13,881 nt of DNA from Saccoglossus kowalevskii (lineage: Eukaryota > Hemichordata > Enteropneusta > Harrimaniidae): contig NW_003106596.1 in assembly GCF_000003605.2 (NCBI RefSeq), forward strand, positions 231,734-245,614. The letters are read 5' to 3'. Made by a program: the position numbers and the translations under genes. Positions 10,384 to 13,881 of the stretch are shown here, piece by piece. Position 1 is the stretch's first letter; each line of letters opens with the position of its first letter. The notes under the pieces were generated by a model, which was given only the letters and a program-made list of their open reading frames with translations, was not told the DNA's origin and did not search any database.

Positions 10384-11546
10384 ATAGAGTGATGTCAGAT
10401 GTTTGGAAATCAGTAAACACATTCTGCTCCACATTAAATCCAAGTGTACTATGGCTATATCAGATTGAAACCTGGGGATTGGGGATGCTAGATTATTCTT
10501 GAACCAAATGTTGTCAAGGGTGAATTGAAAAAAAGTAAAATTTTGTACGACAAATGCATTATAAAAGAATTGGGAAAACGTGAATTCAATAGCTGTCGTC
10601 AGGCATATGAGAAAAAAATATCTGAAAAACAAATTCTTGCTCCCGAATCCAAATGGGAAAACCCCTTAGTAACAGGAATGACATTCAAATATGTACCGTA
10701 CGTGGAATAGTCCAAATACAACTCACAAACAAACTGCACACCAAGATCATAGCGATGTGTCAATTTGAAAGCAGAGTGTACGCCATTGTGTGGCATCAGA
10801 TTTACTCGCTGTAGACTGTAGTTTGACAAACAACGTCGTGACAGACATTTGTATTTGTGATATTAGCGGAAATACCACTTTGGTTATCATGTACGAATAA
10901 AAGTGACATGACGTCATACCCGATTCTGTCTGAATGTATCTCACAACGATTAATATATCCGGGCTGGTTTCAGTTCTCCTGGTGGAAGGGAGGGATATAT
11001 GTTAGGCTGCAATTTTGTTTAACATAACGACATTTTTAATCGAATTTCGCCATTCTTTTAAATTATTCATCCATTATGCGCAATTTGTTATTTGTTCTCT
11101 ATACTCTCGACAGTTTATTTTCGAAAATCCCCTCTCAGCCTTAAAACTGGGAACCCCTAAATCATTAAATGAAAATTGGCCACGTCATCTATTACGTTGT
11201 CAATTGTGCGGCGCGTAGATATTCAATATTGATTATTTAAATAGAGTTACATTTCAATTACGCAACATAAATCATTATACAGTGACATCTCTCTCGATTA
11301 TTCTCAATTATAGTGGACAATTAAGGTAAATAGTATTATTTTAATCGCGCAACTTTTCCACCTGCCCCAGATATCTATCGATTTCGCAGCATAATGTTTA
11401 TCATGTTGGATAGCCTTTTTAGGCGGATCACAACACATGCTGAAACAAGGTGAACTCCATGTTTATATCGATTTGACAATAATTATCCATACATGCACAG
11501 CACATGTCTACTGCTAACGTTATTGTGTTGACCGTGATAAATTATA
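10384..11546. other. No confident gene; one weak candidate coding frame
   Basis: A plus-strand frame open from 10492 to the stop at 10710 has a Lys- and Glu-rich translation that looks more protein-like than its neighbours. It has no in-frame ATG near its start and no recognised domain. It is discussed as a finding and not called as a gene. A perfect CRE at 10909-10916 is listed separately. The rest is unique. Confidence 0.45.
10909..10916. promoter_or_regulatory. Perfect CRE palindrome TGACGTCA
   Basis: This is a second exact CREB/ATF consensus site. There is no associated promoter element or gene that would make regulatory use likely. Confidence 0.22.
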
Positions 11547-11564
11547 CATATACGTACGTATATG
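11547..11564. repeat. 18-bp perfect palindrome
   Basis: CATATACGTACGTATATG is its own reverse complement with no spacer. It contains TACGTA twice, overlapping. ATAC/GTAT on either side would extend the symmetry if one base were skipped. It is probably a chance or cruciform-prone sequence; no role is assigned. Confidence 0.7.
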
Positions 11565-11983
11565 GTATCTTTTGAATGGAATATTTCAGGCTTAATAACG
11601 ACATATTTTCCTTGACACTTGAAGGTCACAGTGTCATTGCTGCAAACTGGTTTAGTAGTAGAATGCAGACTTCGTCAACTCTTGTTTTAGAGTCTCGCTC
11701 TTATCTCCATCCACAGAGATTTTGATGTCAAATTCTAAATTACAAATATCGACAACGAAATCACCAATGTGGTATGAAATTGCAGTCATTCGGAATAAGT
11801 AAAAGGTTAAACGATTTGAATTAAATTTTTCATGCAAATGTTCGAGAGTGGCTAGGTTAAAGAAGCACTCCGAAGAAGAACATTTTTGGTATTGTTGTTT
11901 GATAATGTATGTTGGTAAAAATACCTGACTCTGACTTATATTGAATTATTTTGCGTACACCTCAATTTGAGTGTTCGTTCGAC
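11565..11983. other. No gene seen
   Basis: This is unique sequence with a perfect reverse octamer ATGCAAAT at 11832-11839. The minus-strand frame of about 60 codons at 11652-11837 has no recognisable content. Confidence 0.5.
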
Positions 11984-12075
11984 GAAACAATAAAATTTTC
12001 CTATACGCATGTGCACTGCTTTTTACACGTACAATAACAATCAATGCACATGCGCATAATCTTTTAAACCATTGG
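11984..12075 (-). mobile_element. Inverted fragment of the dispersed element (copy C)
   Basis: Read on the minus strand, 12058 down to 12020 matches the 2258-2297 part of copy B: CACATGCGCA-like string, GATTATTATTGTACGT, then TAAAAA. Most differences are transitions or a single-base gap. The minus strand then continues through GCACATGCGTA and AATTTTATTGTTT, matching copy A at about 1091-1118. So this fragment carries both halves, one better kept in A and the other in B. The 5' part of the element was not found here. The ends are estimates. Confidence 0.42.
12045..12056 (+). promoter_or_regulatory. NRF1-like motif within copy C
   Basis: TGCACATGCGCA matches 11 of 12 positions of YGCGCAYGCGCR. 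It is part of the repeat family, so any binding would be a property of the element and not of a local gene. Confidence 0.2.
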
Positions 12076-13153
12076 AAAAAAACACTGATATCAGATTTAA
12101 GTCGAGCCCAATATTCGCACGTGCAATCAAATTGATTGTAAAAGACGGACTGGTCAGAATTTCAATACACTTTTTAATTAAATGTTGTATTATTTTACGG
12201 CATTTGAGTGTTCTTTCTCGATTTACTTCCAAAACGCATACATCGTGCACAGGTACATCAGAGAGTGTACACGAAGTAATTTATAGGTAAGGGTTGTGAT
12301 TTCCCTTAAAAATCAATACTGATTTAGCTTCAGCACAGTCTCTTTCGATGTATTTGAAACGAAACCATGCACACATGATTGTATAAGTCATCTAATCTAA
12401 TAAATATATTATAATAGAATGTCACCTGCTTCTGAAAGTGTATGTATATGGTTGAATTGTTTATTATTTGAATAATTATCATATTCTAAGAAAAGATTGA
12501 ATGAACAGATTTGAAAATTCTGAAGACCATCACAATCCGAAGCAAGTTAAGTAGTCAATCACGAAGTGTGAATTCAGATAGAAATGCACATACCGCAACG
12601 GCTGTAAGTGATTGTAATAGAAATAAACATTGCCATTATACGAACGAATGATATCGTCTCCTTACTCCGACAAATAAATCGCATCAAGTATAACAGATTT
12701 ATTGTAAATCAATACATTTAATGGCGACATAGTCGATGGATCAATAATTTGATTTATATAATTCGTGAAAGCCAACCTGCATTGTTGAAACCGAGCATGG
12801 CAAAGTATCAGGGATTGTTTTTCCTCTGCATCTTCAGCCGTGACTTATAGGTGCCAACAACTCTATATAATATATCATTAGCCTTCTATTGTCTGTCGCA
12901 AGAATTAGCCATGATCAGTTCATTGACTCGAATTACTGTTACTGAACACACTGTTAATATTCACACTATTGTCAACAGTGTTATAAGCTCATACCTATTA
13001 CAAGCGCGGTGTCGTTAACTAGTTTAGAGTCGACTTTAGTGCGACGCAGATTTTATTTGGACTTCATCTGATTTGGTTTGTTCTGATATTAATAGGGGTA
13101 TGTACACTCAGTTCAGAATCTCGTTTCTAGTTCCGATATATTCGTCAGACTGT
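12076..13153. other. No gene seen
   Basis: An open frame at about 12072-12290 (72 codons) shows nothing recognisable. An 8-bp hairpin is formed by ACACTGTT (12948-12955) and AACAGTGT (12974-12981). A TATATAATATAT run near 12864 is unremarkable in DNA this AT-rich. Confidence 0.5.
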
Positions 13154-13366
13154 ATACTGTAAAATACGTCTTTTTAGCTAGCATGTCATTTTAGCTAATT
13201 TAGCTAACCTGTAATTTCGCTAATTCAAGATGTCGCTAATTTAGAACAAAGTATATTCTCACAATGAGTTTATTGGCATTTTAGCTAAATTAAGATTTTG
13301 ATAATTTATGTATTGAGTCAAATTCGCTAAAAAAGCGGGTAGATATTTCAGAGTGTTTTACAGTAT
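13154..13366. mobile_element. MITE-like element, about 213 bp
   Basis: The ends are inverted repeats: ATACTGTAAAATAC (13154-13167) and, on the other strand, ATACTGTAAAACAC (13366-13353), matching at 13 of 14 positions. The outer bases are consistent with a TA duplication flanking CTGTAAAA ends, as made by Tc1/mariner-type transposases. The interior repeats TTAGCTAATTTAGC- and TCGCTAA-like strings in both orientations (for example 13190-13207, 13233-13243, 13280-13288, 13323-13329). No open frame of useful length exists, so it would be non-autonomous. Short elements with TACTGTAAAA ends and GCTAA-rich interiors are, from memory, common in marine invertebrate genomes; the family name is not known to me. 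Confidence 0.6.
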
Positions 13367-13686
13367 TTAATTTGTTATGCTTTATATTCATTCAATATGA
13401 ACTTCAGATTCCACGTGCGAGTTGAATTATTAATGTATTAGGAATATTTAATGTATTATGAACAGTGTGATGCATAGCAACAAGACGATGGGGATGTTTA
13501 ACAACAGAGACAGTAAAATCTGGGTCGAGTTCATTTTGTTATAAAGTACAGTATGTTGTAACAGCAAATATGAATATCAGATTACTTGAGTATTATCCAA
13601 CAAATTTGCTTATTAAGCACACCGATTCCATCTCGACCAATCAAAATGCACCAATGTCGAATTGTATGAACAATTACTGTACCGTT
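13367..13686. other. No gene seen; small 18-bp duplication
   Basis: TAATGTATTA starts imperfect 18-bp units at 13431 and 13449. The remainder is unique and leads into the terminal minisatellite. Confidence 0.5.
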
Positions 13687-13717
13687 TCGGAGTCGGACTC
13701 GTTTACTCAAGAACAAC

Positions 13718-13881
13718 GCGGAGTACTGTATTCACTCAATGCGGAGTACTGTATTCACTCAATGCGGAGTATTGTATTCACTCAATGCGGAGTATTGTAT
13801 TCACGCAATGCGGAGTACTGTATTCACTCAATGCGGAGTATTGTATTCACGCAATGCGGAGTATTGTATTCACGCAATGCG
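13718..13881 (+). repeat. 23-bp minisatellite, at least 7 copies, cut by window end
   Basis: Seven full 23-bp units start at 13718, 13741, 13764, 13787, 13810, 13833 and 13856, and an eighth begins at 13879. The unit is GCGGAGTACTGTATTCACTC followed by AAT. Only two positions vary: C/T in TA(C/T)TG and T/G in CAC(T/G)C. A degenerate relative at about 13687-13710 (CGGAGTCGGACTCG, TTTACTCAA) looks like the worn left edge. The array continues past the right edge, so its full length is unknown. Confidence 0.97.

Overview
The window looks like non-coding nuclear DNA from a metazoan, probably an invertebrate. It is AT-rich throughout, has stop codons scattered in all six frames, and has no ribosome-binding sites, operons or densely packed genes. 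It carries eukaryote-type repeats: two minisatellites, a very long perfect tetranucleotide microsatellite, a MITE-like element and a dispersed short repeat. CpG steps are common by eye, so this does not look like CpG-depleted vertebrate DNA. A short (TTAGG) run and the MITE style fit a marine invertebrate or arthropod, but the species cannot be fixed from this sequence. I recognise no protein-coding gene, tRNA, rRNA or snRNA. The window is best read as intergenic or deep-intronic.

Layout. 1-624 is unique AT-rich DNA. 625-711 is bounded by a 12-13 bp inverted repeat. 925-1125 is a roughly 201-bp element flanked by an exact 15-bp direct repeat. A diverged relative lies at about 2128-2335, and an inverted core of the same family at about 11984-12075. 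2336-4091 holds candidate bZIP and CTCF-like sites and a 20-bp tandem duplication. 4092-4586 is a nine-copy 55-bp minisatellite with alternating variants. 4587-7027 is mostly unique, with a (TTAGG) run and a near-perfect 27-bp palindrome. 7028-7231 is (TAAA)51. 7232-13153 is largely unique, with scattered hairpins, a 12-bp tandem repeat, the inverted family member and one weak candidate coding frame (10492-10710). 13154-13366 is a MITE-like element. 13718-13881 is a 23-bp minisatellite that runs off the right edge.

No set of genes working together can be described. The most informative structures are the dispersed family with its apparent target-site duplication, the dimeric organisation of the 55-bp array, and the long pure TAAA tract. 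I see no evidence of a new gene system.
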